Part shown: piece after piece, positions 45,648-58,370 of the stretch
Numbering within the stretch: the first letter of the stretch is position 1
How the letters are laid out: each line of letters opens with the position of its first letter
Assembly: GCA_003255025.1 (NCBI GenBank)
Contig: QANY01013337.1
Location: 1,800,237 to 1,864,236, forward strand
Source of the DNA: Datisca glomerata
Taxonomy: Eukaryota; Streptophyta; Magnoliopsida; Cucurbitales; Datiscaceae
Reading direction: 5' to 3'
DNA length: 64,000 bases
Notes under the pieces: model-generated
The model's database searches: none
What the model saw: the letters and a program-made list of their open reading frames with translations, nothing else
Told to the model about the DNA's origin: nothing
Made by a program: the position numbers and the translations under genes

Positions 45648-47567
45648 CTAGATGAAGGCCTCTTTAAATGCCAAAAGTTCACCATGGGTTGGAGAGACCC
45701 GGAAACCCGAAGACTAAAAAATATCCCTTTGAGTTTTGGAGCTAACAACCCTAACCCACAAAACATTAAGGGCTTTTTTCGGTTAAATTGGATTCCTAGA
45801 CTAATTATTTTGTAGAAATGAATCCATGTATTAATTTTTATTTTCCCTGACTCCTGACTCACATCCCACTAAAAATGTATTTATGAAGTTAATAAATATT
45901 TATCTTTCATCTCATTTATCCTTCTTTTTTCATTTTTTTCAACTCTTCATTTTCTACTATTTTCTTCTTCGTCTTCTTCATATTTTTATTTCTTCATGTA
46001 ACAACAAAATATTTATTTATTTTCTTCTTCATATTCATGAATTTTCTGAGAATATTTTTTTTCTTAAAAATGAGTTTTTATCCATTTTTACAGATTTGAA
46101 CCAGAAGATTTGACAGCAACTCATATATGAAAATGAGTTTTTGCCTATTTTTACAGATTTGAACCACATCTAGCCACAAACCATATCTGAAAATGGGGGT
46201 TTACCCATATTCGCCAGCAAGTCCTTCTTCTAGCTCTTTTTTGACGTTTTACCTTTTTTAATCCTTCGACGTTTATTTTTGGAGTGTCATTCATGGAGGT
46301 ACACTTGTGTCATGTACCTATCGTGTAACCATCGTGTAGTCTACATCATGGATAAATTGGCATCGTGTAGTTTACACGATGGATAAACTAGTATCGTGTT
46401 CTAACCATCATGTAGTATGAAGAAGTAAGAAGATGAAAAAGACGAATCAGAAAACGTAGAAGAAAACGAAGAAGTAGAAAAAATGAAAAACAAATAAGAA
46501 AAAATGAGGTGAATGATAAATATGTAACTTCATAAATAAATTTTGAGTGAAATAGGTTTGAAGAAACAAAAATTAGTGTACGTGTACATTTCTACAAAAT
46601 AGTTAGAACATAGATCACTTAAAAAAAACCCAAATACGGGAAGAGAAAACCGAGTCACAATTGAGGATTCACCGTCTCTTCCCCAGGCGCAATACACAAC
46701 GAATGGGGAGAAAAACTCGAGGCTTCAGCAACAGGACGACAAGAGCTCGAAGAAAGTTCATCCAGATTATCGATTGGTAAGCGTACACGATTTAGGTCAG
46801 AAAATACCATCTAGTATTTATCAAGCTTGAAAAATTGTTGAGATAGGGTTACAAATTTGTTTTTCAAAGACAAATTTGTTCCTACATTTCTAGATTTCCC
46901 AACATAGATAGAAGAAAAATTGTTGATATCTCTTCTTTCCATCTATATGATTTCTCATATCTGAAATTTGCTTCTGGATCAAAGAACAAAATGACTCATC
47001 CTCATCTGATTTTGCTTTCAGGCCGAACTTGGAGGAAAACCAGCACCTATCACTCCAATCATAACCAACAATCGCATGGTAAGTACTCTTCTCCCTATGC
47101 ATGCATACTGAACGAGTTGGATCTGGAGAGATGTGTTTTTATGAGAGGTTCTGTTTAATTGGAAGAAAATTGTTAGCTGCTCTCCGTGTGAAATGTTGAT
47201 CTTTGAAGGAATAGAGGCATGCCACACTGTTTTTCAGAAATTAGGGTGAATAGCTAGTTGAGAAGATGAACCTTTAAATTGAACCTGTATTTTAGCTTTG
47301 TGTAAGATGTGATAATTCTCTGTTAGCTAAAAAATCACCATTATTGTCAGGCCAAACTATAGAATCCTAAAGGAGAAATTAGAAATAGGAATAACATAGA
47401 TAACCCTAGCAATCCAAAGAGGAAAAACAGAATCTATTAGGCTTTTATTCTATAACAGAGAATTATGATAAAAAAGATCAGAAACAATGTTAATATCAGA
47501 TTTAAAGCAACTAGATAAATCCCTAAAACCAGGAACCCAACCATGATTCCAAACACTAATAGTATCT
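45648..47567 (-). repeat. Copy 2 of the LINE/foldback block (matches 8460-11098)
   Basis: This part of the LINE corresponds to the block at 8460-11098, shortened by loss of the foldback centre. Shared edges are GGCCTAGATGAAGGCC on the left and AACACTAATAGTATCTC on the right. Here the LINE continues on both sides, so this copy keeps the original context. Confidence 0.88.
45770..46631. mobile_element. Foldback element, copy 2, internally deleted
   Basis: It starts GGGCTTTTTTCGG and ends TTAAAAAAAACCC. The left arm (to about 46270) and the beginning of the palindromic centre (46310-46410, CATCGTGTAGTCTACATCATG type) are kept. It then jumps to the right arm at TATGAAGAAGTAAGAAGATG, which corresponds to about 9976 in copy 1. 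About 700 bases are missing relative to copy 1. Confidence 0.82.
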
Positions 47568-49140
47568 CCGTCCCAATTTTTTGAAAAGAGTTCTTTAATA
47601 ATTTCCTTACGCTGCCAAGGGCTTTTCCAAGCCCAAGAACTAGATTTACCAAGTCTAGCCTCACGAAAATCAGAATTAGGAAAATATAGACTTTAAAGGA
47701 GCCTAAAACATAAACTATCAGGATTCTTAAGTAAAACCCAAGCGTATTTAGCAATCAAATAAAGATTGAAAAACTCCAAATCTCTAAAACCTAGACCACC
47801 ATCTTCCTTTCTATAAGTCATTTTATGACTAGAAGCCCATCTAATGTATTTAGAATCCTCCCCCTTAGACCACTAGAATCTCATTAAGGCAGCTTGAAGA
47901 TTATGACAAATATGTTTAGGGAGTTTAAAAGTAGACATAATATAGCAAGGAAGGGCCGGTGCAACAGCCTTAAGGAGGATCACTTTTCCACTATAGGATA
48001 GGAGATTAGCTTTCCACAATGAGGCTTTCTCAATTATTCTCTCTAAAAGTAAAGAATAAGTAGAAGACTTAGACCCACCCCAATCAAGAGGTAAATCCAA
48101 GTAAGAATCCTTTTGGGAATTAAGGGTAAAATTAAAAATGTTAGAATTAACATCTCTTTTTATTGGAGTAGACATTATCACGAAACCAAATATTAATCTT
48201 ATCTAAGTTAACTTTCTGACCCGAGGCATTACAATACCTATTAATGCATAAACGAAGATAAGAACATGACTGAAAGTCAGATTTAGAAATAAAAAGAGAG
48301 TCATCAGCAAAAAAAAGGTGAGAAAGAGGGGTACTCCGTCTTTTAAGAGAAACAGGGGAAATTTGACCATTATTGATAGACCAATTAATACATCTAGAAA
48401 GAGAATCAACAACAATAATAATCAAGAGATGGGGAGCAATAGGTTCACCTTGTCTTAGACCCCTACTAGAGGTAATGTTTATCTCAGGCTCACCGTTTAA
48501 GTTAATCTTATAGCTGATAGAAGTGACACAAATCATAATCCATTCAACAAATTTAGGACCAAAGTCCATCTTAATCAATAAACACTTAAGAAAAATCCAA
48601 TTGACCTCATCAAAAGCGTTAAATATGCGAGTCTTAAGCACAACCACTTTGTTATTACCTTTCTTTTTCTTTTTTAAATAGTAGAAAATCTCTTGGGACA
48701 TTAAAGTGTTATGCTGAATATGTTCGTCATTAATGAAAACACCTTGGGATTCAGAAATAAAATCATTAATAAAAACCCTCAATCTATTTGCTAAAATTTT
48801 TGAAATGATTTTATAAGAAAAATTACAAAGGGCAATAGGCCTATAGTGAGCAGGAGACTCAGGTTATTGTACTTTAGAAATTAGAGTAATATTGGTTTCG
48901 TTCATAGATTTAGGAAGATGGACATTATTAGAAAAGTCTAAAACCACCCTAAAAACATCATTACCATCAGGGCAATGAGCTTTGTCAGCTCCTAACCCAA
49001 AAACAACCCCTTTAACTTCCTCAAAGGAAACATCAGAGGTAAGACGATCATTAATGTTCTTATTAATCAAAGGATCAACACAATTTAAAACCCAAGCCAT
49101 ATCCGAATAAGGTTCAGCACTAAAATTATCATCAGTGTTT

Positions 49141-49970
49141 TAAATGCCTTGAGGCGCCTCAAGGCAAGGCGGCCTCCCAGGGTACTGAGGCTTACGTCTC
49201 TCAGGGTACCTGAGGAGGCAGACGCCTGGCGCACGCCTCTGAGGCTTACGCCTCAAGGCTGTTGAGGTGTAAACCTCATATATGTCTTTGAGTTTGGTTA
49301 CTTTAATTAACAAAACTAAAAAAAAAGACAAAAGTCTATAATGAAGAGGAGAAGAATTGGAGAAGAAGAAAGTAAATATAAAACTCTTCTCAGGTATGTT
49401 ATGTGTACTCTTTTCTCTTTTCTCTTCTGCTCATCCTTTTCTTTTCTCCTCATCCTCCTCACAACTTTTTCTCGGCAGTTTGTTTCTTTTGTCATCTTCT
49501 TTCCTCTTCTTCTCATCACCTTATTTTATTTTCTCATAATTTTCTCTTCTCAACAGCATCTTTCATGTTTTTAAGCTTCTTTTCCTCTTTGTTGCATTGA
49601 TCTAAAAAAACGTGTGCTTAGCTATCAATCCTCACCTTTGTTTGTTTATTTTTTATTAATTTTAGTGCTCCACCCATATGATCCACTAAATGCACTCTTC
49701 TACACTTGATAGCAGTAGCACAGATGTCATTTTTTTTAATTTATTTTTTGTTCTAAGAATGTGAGTGCTCCATCACACCCATTATCTCTTTTTGCGGTTA
49801 GTTTCTTTAGTGGATATTGGTAAGACGTTTAACAAAGTTTCAAAAAGTGCAAAGAAAGAAAGCTTACGATGATTCTAAGACAATTAATAACATTTGTATA
49901 GTTTTATATAATCTTAGGATGATTCTCAGACAATGAAGAATGTTTATATAGTTTATTATTTTTTTTAAAC
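49141..49970. mobile_element. Insertion in the LINE starting with a GGCGCC-rich palindrome, unclassified
   Basis: LINE coding sequence stops near 49135 and resumes near 49975. The insert begins with CCTTGAGGCGCCTCAAGG (18-base perfect palindrome), followed by GGCTTACGCCTCAAGGC-type repeats, then pyrimidine-rich sequence. No coding content is recognised and no matching right end is seen. Confidence 0.5.
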
Positions 49971-50284
49971 CTTGATTATCATGAAAGAAAGAATGGATAA
50001 AATCAATAATACTATTTTCATCATTCTGCCAAACACCGCTGGCATCTTTAAGTCTAACAATAATATTAACCAACCTTCTTCTAATAATAGATATATGAAA
50101 AAATTAATATTTTTATCCCCATATTTTAACCAATTAAATCTAGATCTTTGGCCCTAGTAAATTTTCTCTTTCTTCCATATTTTATTGAGATTAAGAAATA
50201 GCTAATTTATAAATTCTATCTTCCAAATTCTCATTAATTGACTGACTTTAAGATTATGGTTACCCCTTAAACACTTTGTTTATA

Positions 50285-50835
50285 TATGATTTTTTCATCC
50301 TAGACATACTCAATGGGTCCACCCGCCTTGATCGAACCCCTGTGGCATTTACCTACAACCGTCAAGTCAAGTGACAAGACTTGGACGGAGCCTTACCGCC
50401 TTGGAAATGAATTAGAGGCATACGATTTGGTAGGTTTAGGATGAAGTTCGTTGTGTCGGTTCGTCGCCACGACCTCCTCAGTAGGTTTTAGATGCTTCGT
50501 TCTCTCATTGAGGATGAACCTAGAGACACGTGGGAGCGTTCTATACGTTGACCTTATATACACTTGACGATCATTGATTGATCATCATAAAATTAGGGTT
50601 TACCTCCCACTTTCTATATAAAGAGGCTCAACACTCCTATTGGGGGGGATACATAGACATTTTACACACTCCCTCTCCTTCTCCTTAGCAACCCTAAAGA
50701 GGTGCGTTTGCCGGCGGTTGTCACCGTCTAAGCCGCTAAGGATGCTCATCCTTTCCTCCACGTTAGACCTCCATGTTCCCAAGGCTTTCCCGATGACCAG
50801 ACGACTCTCCGTTCATGACCCGATCTGGTTCGAAA
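50285..50835 (+). mobile_element. LTR-like fragment inserted in the LINE endonuclease region
   Basis: GTCAAGTCAAGTGACAAGACTTGG (in two parts around 50358-50382) matches the LTR at 35384-36151, which has AGTCAAGTGACAAAGACTTGG. Both then have a CCTCCTC(A/G)GTA block, a TATA box (TATATAAAGAGG here, about 50616) and a CT-rich leader. It probably is a solo LTR of a related family. The exact ends are not fixed. Confidence 0.5.
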
Positions 50836-52246
50836 TCTATCTCCAAAACACACTTAAACCAATTTTTCAACTAAGATCTACAATTTTTGAGTTTGTTAAT
50901 AAGATTAACCATGCCACCTCTAGAGTTACATTTATTCCAGCCTTTAAGAAAAATAGATTCATAAGAATCTTCCATAAACCATTTAGCCTCGAATTTAAAT
51001 CTCCTAGAAACTTTAGCTTTATTGTTATCAAAAGATAGAAAGATCATATTATGGTCAAACCCAATATTGGGGAGAACTTTATCCAATCTTTCTTAGATAA
51101 AATTAGAATCTTGCCTCCCATTTCTCGGGTAAAAAACTACCTTTGGCATTCATGTCCATAAGCTCACAAGAGTTAATGAAATTAAATTTCCTAGTTCTAG
51201 AAAAATCAAAACCATTACCTCCACATTTTTTATGACTTCTTAGAAGATCATTAAAATCTCCTGCAATGATCTAGGGGACATAGCTCTCTTAGCTAGTAAT
51301 AGTCAATATATTATATTGAACCCATCTATCCTTTTTATCCATGTAACCACAAAAAAAGCAATTCTCCCCCAATCTTTAATATTCATATCAATCTAATTAT
51401 TAGTATTAGAAATACTATTAACCAAAGTATTATTATTCCAGCAAACTATCATACCTCCAGAAAGGCCTATAGGATCCACAATATGAGAAAAATCATATTT
51501 CCATTTCTTAATAAAAAATTACCCTATTACTCTTAGTTTTAGTCTTTAACAAGCAAAACAGATCAGGCTAAAAATGAGTAATAGAATTTTGAAGTGCAAG
51601 AACTGTCAACTTGTTATCCAAACCCTGACAGTTCCACACACGAATACTCATGGTTCCTGTCCCTAACATCACAGTTATGATTATTTAGCACATTTTCACA
51701 GTTATGACAAACTCAGCATGTAAAAGAATTCCTTAAGCACATCTTCATTGTTAATAGAGTTAATATCTCCCACACCAATCTATCTTAGAAGATAACCAAG
51801 AAATTTCAGAATTAGAGGGATAAGAACAGTTACCCACTTGATCTGGAACATTAGACATATTGATACTCTTACTAGATTTCTGAGCAGCTTTATGTATAAT
51901 GTTGATATATGAGTTTGGTAGCATTAGCCTCTGAACATTTTGTTTAGAAAAACTTGTGCATATTGTTGCTGATTATTGCTAGATTCACCCTTAGAATATG
52001 CTGCATTCTAGTCTGGAATTTCCTTAGCAAAACATAGCCTAATCTTCATAGGAGTTTTTAGATTGCATTTGGCTCTAAGCCAATCACCATATAGATATTC
52101 CTCCCCCTTTTTCCCTTCCTTCCTCAGGAGACATGATCGAAATGATGGCTAATAACTCCACAGAAAACAGAATTATAGGAGCCTTTCAAATTTGAAATCC
52201 ACCCAAATGGGATTTTTATTCTTTCTTTTAAACCAGACCCCAAGAA

Positions 52247-52758
52247 TTAGGGTCTTTTAGGATCAAAATAAATTCTTACTCTAACTGACCCAGCAAGAGA
52301 GCGTCTAAGAGTATAATCATCCAGTTCCAATAGATTTTCTACCTTAGAAGCCAGCCTAATTGCAATTTGCTCAGTTATCCAATCTGGAGGCAAGTCTTGT
52401 ATCTGGATCCACATAGGGCAGCTATCAAAGTTGAATTCACACACACCTGAAAACCTGCCTTAAAATCTTTAAAAATTAACAGACTTCCATTGTAGCTCCA
52501 AGGGCCTTTTGCTTCAATTCTTCGAACTTCTTGAGTATTCTTGATTTTGAAAAGAAAAGTGTTCTTTTCTAGAACTTTAATATCCATGTAATCTTCAATA
52601 CCCAAATTTTTCTCAAAATATTGGACATAGCATTCATTAGAATTGATTGACTTGTCTGAAATAATTTTACCAATAAGCCAGATTTCTTGATTCTGATTTC
52701 CTTCTTGAAGCAGGTCATCAAGGTCAAGCAAACTTTCAAAGCCATTACACAAATCATC
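52247..52758 (-). pseudogene. LINE ORF1, gag-like (DUF4283-type), frameshifted
   Basis: ATG at 52758 opens MDDLCNGFESLLDLDDLLQE. It continues with IGKIISDKSINSNECYVQYF, RRIEAKGPWSYNGSLLIFKD, then in another frame CPMWIQIQDLPPDWITEQIA and SLAGSVRVRIYFDPKRP. This is the DUF4283 region of plant LINE ORF1 proteins, which bind the element's RNA. The frame shifts near 52440. A zinc-knuckle part would follow below 52247, but only scattered traces are visible. Confidence 0.75.
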
Positions 52759-52995
52759 CATGGCTGCACCAATAGGCAAGCAGAAGAAACTCGAAGAAAC
52801 AACAGGAGAAAGAGGAGCAGAAGGCCACACCAAAGATTGTTAATTAGCAAAATGAATGATAGAAGCAGATATAATAAGAAACTAAGAGAAGGAAATAAAA
52901 CCACTCTGCCTAAAAGGAAAAAATACTTAACAGAAAAGAAATCTGTCAAAAGAAAATAAAAACACCGTGAGAAGACAACTCCAAACAGAAGAAGG

Positions 52996-54097
52996 TGTTG
53001 ATAAAAGTGTATTGTAAGATTAAATGAAAATAATCACACAATAATTCTGTAAATACATTAGTTAGGACAGGTAAATAAAATAAGAGAGTAATGTAAATAC
53101 CTTGAGAATGAAATGTAAATTAAGTATTTACCGATGTTAAAAAAATACAGACACAGATAACGAAATAATAAAAAATCAAAATGAGCTCTGTTTGGACATT
53201 TTGATTAAAACAGTTACGTCCTTTCACTTGTGGTACTAAGGTTGATAACAACGTATGTTTTTCAAGATAAAATGGTTTGAGCCAGTTAAAGAGCGCCTAA
53301 CTTCATCATCTTGATCGAAATGACTTCTCAGAATTCTATCATTAATTTAACGACGTAAAATCAAGACCTGAACTAGAAAATGAAACCGTCAGACGAAATA
53401 AAAGATAAACTGATCTGGATCGATCTGAAATTGAACTAGATCGAATCAAAAATCGAATCGAGACCGAACCAAGAAAACTTGAAGAAAAATAAGCAAAAAC
53501 ATGGAGAACAAATATTGAGAGTAAAATAGAGTTTGAAAGTTTATTTTGTATGTAAAATGAGGAGGGGAATGTCTCATTTTATACTACTTATTGAGAATGT
53601 GTGTAATAAAGGGTATTTAATCTATTAAAATGTCATTTAATAAAAAAAATTAAGTCCAAAATGTTTTTTTATTTAATTTGTAAAAATAAAAAACATTTTG
53701 GGCCTTATGACTTTAGGGCTTTCTATAAGAAGGAAAAATAAATCTGGAACAAAAGAAAGTCCATTGGTCCATTTAGAAGTTGTCCATAGAGAGAACCTTT
53801 AGCCATATCAAGTTATCACATTTGATACTAGCGTATCAATATATATCGCTCCAACTTCTCATCCATTTTCAATGTGGGATTTCTACAATTCTCTACGATT
53901 TTTTCATTCTCATGGATGATAATTTCTCGTTCATTACAAAGCGAATTTTGACAAATTAATAGTCGATTTTGATATACTCACAGAGTAGAACTCAAATATC
54001 CAAAGACCTTACACTTTTACATAGTGGGTCCTACTTAAATTTTTTTTTTCCAAAATTAGTCTACAAAAATGGTGTAAAAATACTCAATTTTCTAACA
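52996..54097 (-). repeat. Copia 3' LTR
   Basis: 1102 bases, direct repeat of 61057-62193, with shared blocks such as ATAAAGGGTATTTAATC / ATAAAGAGTATTTAACC and TTAAGTCCAAAATGTTTTTT. Confidence 0.9.
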
Positions 54098-57000
54098 ATT
54101 CTCCACATGAAAGAAATTTGATGACCAACGACACAATATACATGGTGATAGAATTCTACGTTCTGAAACCTGCATAGGATAAGTAGGTTTTACCCTTTGA
54201 ATATCCCCTTGTGTAAGTATGTGTACTTTACTAGCTGACCATAGTGGACACGACGTCTTTGAACTATTCGGCCTTTTATTTAAACGATGACATACTACAC
54301 ACATAGTCATCCCTGACATAGTTCAGTTCTCATGATTATGTTCGTTTTAGTCATGAACATCCTCATGGTTCTGCAAGAGTTTCTAAAGAAGTGCGCCCTT
54401 ACATTTCCTATAGAAGTGGCCTCATTTCACTCTCACATAATTGATCTCTTAATTTAAAAGTAAACTCGTATTACTCCGGTCGGATTTTATAATTTCCGAT
54501 GCATAAGAATCATTAAAAACTCAGCTTAACCTAATCTCCAATAGGCATAACTGTTTTTATCATAGGAACAGACAGGGAAAATCCCAGTGATCCAGGTAAG
54601 TTTATACAATTAGGTTGTCCCTTTGAACCTAGATTTTAGGATCTCTAGTCAACTAGGTTGGGTTTCGTTCATATCAACTTATTTTTACACGGGCTTTAGT
54701 CTCATTCCCATCGATGACTTTTCAGCTAACTCTCGATTTGACCCTTTGATTAATTGATCCGCAATGTTATCATTTGACTCCACATAATCAAAGGTGTAAC
54801 CCCTGTCAAGAGTAGTTGTTTAATAGTATTATGTCTACGATGAATGTGTCTAGACTTACCATTATATATATTACTTTGTGCTCTTCCAATATCACTTTGA
54901 CTATCTCAATATATGCATATTGGTGGCACATGTTTTGTCAATCTAGGAATATCCTCTAGGAAGTGGTGTAGCCGCTCATCCTCCTTCTCACATTTGTCTA
55001 AAGATGTAAGCTCAGATTTCATATTGGATCTATCTATAACTGTCTGTTTTGAGGATTTTCATGCTACGACAGCTCCTCCTAGTGTGAAAACATACTAACT
55101 AGTAGACTTTGTATCTTTCTTATCAGATATCCAATTTGTATCAGTATATTTTTCTAGGACCGCTGGATATCTTTAATAGTGTAGTTCGTAACTCCGAGTA
55201 TATCGTAAATACCTCAGTACTCTCAAATGGCTTTCCAATGTCCAGCTCCAAGATTAGTTATCAATCTATTTAGTTTACTCACTGTATAGGCTATTTCAGG
55301 TCTTGAGCAACTCATCAAGTACATTAGACTACATATCACTTTAAAGTGTTTTACTTGAGAGATACTTTCACTTTTATTCTTGGACAAACGTACACTTATA
55401 TCCATCAGTGTTTTTGATTCACCATTGTCATCTTTGCTAAATGTTCCAAGAATAGTATCTACGTAATGAGACTGATTTAAAATAAGTCCATCTGATGTTC
55501 TTTTGATTTTTATTTCCAATATAACATCCGCAAGTCTCATGTCTTACATATCAAATCTATATTTTAACATATCTTTCGTAGATTTGATCATCTTATCATT
55601 ACTCTCAATCATAAGCATATCATCAACATACGAACACACAAAGGCATATCCATTCTTTGTATCTTTCGCATAGATACATTTATCACATTCATTTATTTTG
55701 AATTCAATTGACATCATGTGACTATCAAATTTCTCATGTCATTGTTTTAGTGATTATTTCAAACCATATAATAATTTGACTAGTATACAAACTTTCTTTT
55801 CATGCTTAAGAGCGGAAAACCCTTCCGGTTGTTCCATGTAGATTTCTTCAACTTAACCTCCATTTAGAAAGGTTGTTTTCACATGTTGGAATATGTCCAT
55901 AAAATAGCGTGTAATAACTATTTAGTTATTTCACAGACATTAGTATTATTAAATTTTTATGAATAAATAGAAAGTTTTATTTTAAATTAAAGTGTGTTTG
56001 TAAATTACTCAAAACCTGAAACTTTCTTCAACGAACGATAAGTGAAGATAGAGGCGTCTCCAGAAAAACTCTTCTGAGAAAATTCAGAACGATATTCATA
56101 GTCTTAGGATCGACTGTGCAATCGAATCCGATTATGACTATTAGGTTGAACCAATGGATGCCAGTCTTGGGCATGGGAGTGGAGACTCAAACGGTTAACC
56201 TAGACATGTTATGAACATGTTGAATAGACCGTTAACAAATTAGTTTAGAGCCCAAAACCGTTTGCCTAGCTCTAAATCTAATTGTTACACCTTAAGGGTA
56301 TTTTTATAATTACATTAATCCCGAGGTGAATACGTGGCTTGACTTAGTTAGTTGAAATCTTAGATACGTCAAACGAGTGAGTTCGAATTGGCGGGCAATA
56401 CCTCGGCTGTTGGAATTGTAATTCAATTAAGTTGGAGTTACGTGATTCACAGATATGAAAATTCATGGTTGGATTGCAAAAGCAATAATATCACCTTGTG
56501 CTTTATTGATGAGTGTGTGAATAAATTAACCTGGCCAGATATTGAATGAATTGAGTCATTGATTAAGACTTGTAAATTGTATGAAACAATTTACTATTAT
56601 GTATTTTTTTTTCACAGTCAATAAATGAGTTAAGGAAATAATAATAATATGGGTAAAACGATAATTTTACATTCACTATTGTTACTGATATTCACGATGT
56701 GTATTATGTTAAAATATTATGTGGACCGTGAAAATAAAAAGGGTTCATTTACACCAACAGAAAAATAGTGCACATGAACCAGGAGTTAATTCAGTATTGA
56801 ACCAATAGTGGAGTCATATGATGCCAGAATTAAATAGGCCAGGAATTTATGAAGATAAATTCATTAGGTATTTGAATCCGTAGCTTTGTTCATGTGGGTC
56901 CATCCGGGTATCAGAAATAGTTCATGAGAATATGAATAGAGAAATAAAGTAAATTGGGTTAAAATGTGTTTTGGTGCCAAGACCTATTTCCTGCACCTAT

Positions 57001-58370
57001 ATGTGATGGGTGATGTCACTTTATTAGTTAAGTGTGATTATATATATTGAAATTAATTAATTTATTATTTTCTAATAATTGGATAGTTAGTAAACAAAAT
57101 AAATTAATTAATTAATTGATAATGATCAATTTGATTTATCAATTGAATTGATAAATTTTGATACAACTCTAACACTGTGGAGATATACTGATTTTTGACA
57201 ATTTGAATATATGGGGGAGAATTTTCAAAAATTTAAAATCTATAAGTTTATTTATAAATATTAAAAATTATATTCTATAAATAACTATTAGCAATTTGAT
57301 TGCAGAAAGACAGATAGAGAGGTAGATCTCATATCAGATACAAAGAATAAGAGTTTTCTCCCCTCCCTGGTGATTGCCACCGATTTAGACAGTATTGAAA
57401 GGAAAGTATTCAATTTTTTTCCTTCAATTATTTTGAGAGCCCACACTCAAATTCCTACACAAAAGTCTCGTGAGATATATTTCTTAAATTAACGAGTGGC
57501 TGTTGGTGGATGAAATTTGTAAATTGTTTTTTGGAGTTCAAGTGTGTGATTTGGATTCCGAGACTTGAAGAACATGAAAAACACTCGAAGGAATTCTGTT
57601 AGTTCAGATATTCTCCGATACAAAGTATAGGTGAAAAATTATTTCTAATCTTATATTCTCTTTAATATCGTATATGCATAATCGTACATTGTTTGATTTT
57701 AAATTATTTAATTCGAGTAAATAAGTTAATTATTTTTTTTATATTCCGCCCACCAACCGTTAGTGGTTCAAACTTATTTTTATTTAATTTTTAAACCTAC
57801 CGATCCCAACATCACATCCTTTTGTTGTATTTCAAGATTTCGTAAAGCTGCGATTGTAAGTACCATCCTAATGGAGTTTATTCTAGACACCAGAGAATAT
57901 GTATCAAGATAATCAAGACCTTCCTTCTATTTGTAGCCTTTAATTATAAACCTAACTTTATATTTATCAATTGATCCATCGGCTTTTATTTTCCGTTTGA
58001 AAATCCACTTGGAATCCAAAAGTTTACAACCAGGTGGAAGATCCACTAATAATGAAGTATAATGTTATAAAATTGAATCAATTTCCCTCTTAATGGCCTC
58101 TTTCCAAAAAAGACTTTCATTGGAGTTTACAGCTTCATTGAAAGTTTTTGGTTCACTTTCAATCATATAAGTCAAAAAACCAGGATCGAAAGATTTTTCT
58201 GTCCTAACTCTTTTATTCCTTTTAGGTTTTATCTCGACTTCTTCATCTTGGTCCAGACTATCTTCTTCATCAATAGTATCAAAAAGTCTTTTTAAAGAAC
58301 TTGGCTCTTCCTTGGATTTGTAAGGAAATACATGTTCAAATAATGATGCATTCCTAGACTCCATTATCAT
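54098..58370 (-). pseudogene. Copia reverse transcriptase and RNase H, interrupted by a solo LTR
   Basis: Beginning at 58370 the frame gives EPKTFNEAVNSNESLFWKEA and then GCKLLDSKWIFKRKIKADGS, classical Copia reverse-transcriptase starts. After the insert (55884-57811) it resumes with EEIYMEQPEGFSALKHEKKV, the catalytic YVDD (55619-55630), SHYVDTILGTFSKDDNGESK, YLMSCSRPEIAYTVSKLNR and the RNase H motif GGAAVAWKSSKQTVIDRS (about 55060). Numerous stops and shifts interrupt it. Confidence 0.85.
55884..57811. mobile_element. Nested solo LTR with perfect 5-bp target duplication
   Basis: The insert starts TGTTGGAATATG and ends GATCCCAACA, with inverted termini TGTTGG/CCAACA. TCACA is duplicated at 55879-55883 and 57812-57816. 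Removing the insert restores the Copia reverse-transcriptase reading across the site. No coding sequence is recognised in its 1928 bases, so it is best read as a solo LTR left by recombination. Confidence 0.88.

Larger units (their letters stand above)
45318..51651 (-). pseudogene. LINE ORF2: endonuclease, reverse transcriptase, zf-RVT, RNase H (broken)
   Basis: ATG at 51651 opens MSIRVWNCQGLDNKLTVLAL, the typical start of a plant LINE endonuclease. Later blocks include DPIGLSGGMIVCWNN, RRFKFEAKWF (50871-51086), GADKAHCPDG (about 48990), SRGLRQGEPIAPHL and FADDSLF (reverse transcriptase, about 48310), YLDLPLDWGGSKSS and SYSGKVILLKAV (48000-48090), GGLGFRDLEFFNLYLIAK (about 47770), CWFSSKFGLK (zf-RVT region, about 47030) and the RNase H pieces HGELLAFKEAF and ISRNCTSVVNRIA. 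LINE ORF2 nicks the target and copies the RNA onto it. Stops, frameshifts and three insertions make it inactive. Confidence 0.88.
45305..52995 (-). mobile_element. LINE (L1/Cin4-like) with multiple insertions
   Basis: Read on the minus strand it has a gag-like ORF1 (from 52758), an ORF2 (from 51651) with endonuclease, reverse transcriptase, zf-RVT and RNase H, ending near 45318. It is interrupted by an LTR-like piece (about 50285-50835), a GGCGCC-rich insert (about 49141-49970) and a foldback element (45770-46631). Its 5' leader is cut by the Copia element at 52996. Sequence beyond 62194 may be the rest of the leader because it is pyrimidine-rich on the minus strand. Confidence 0.88.
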
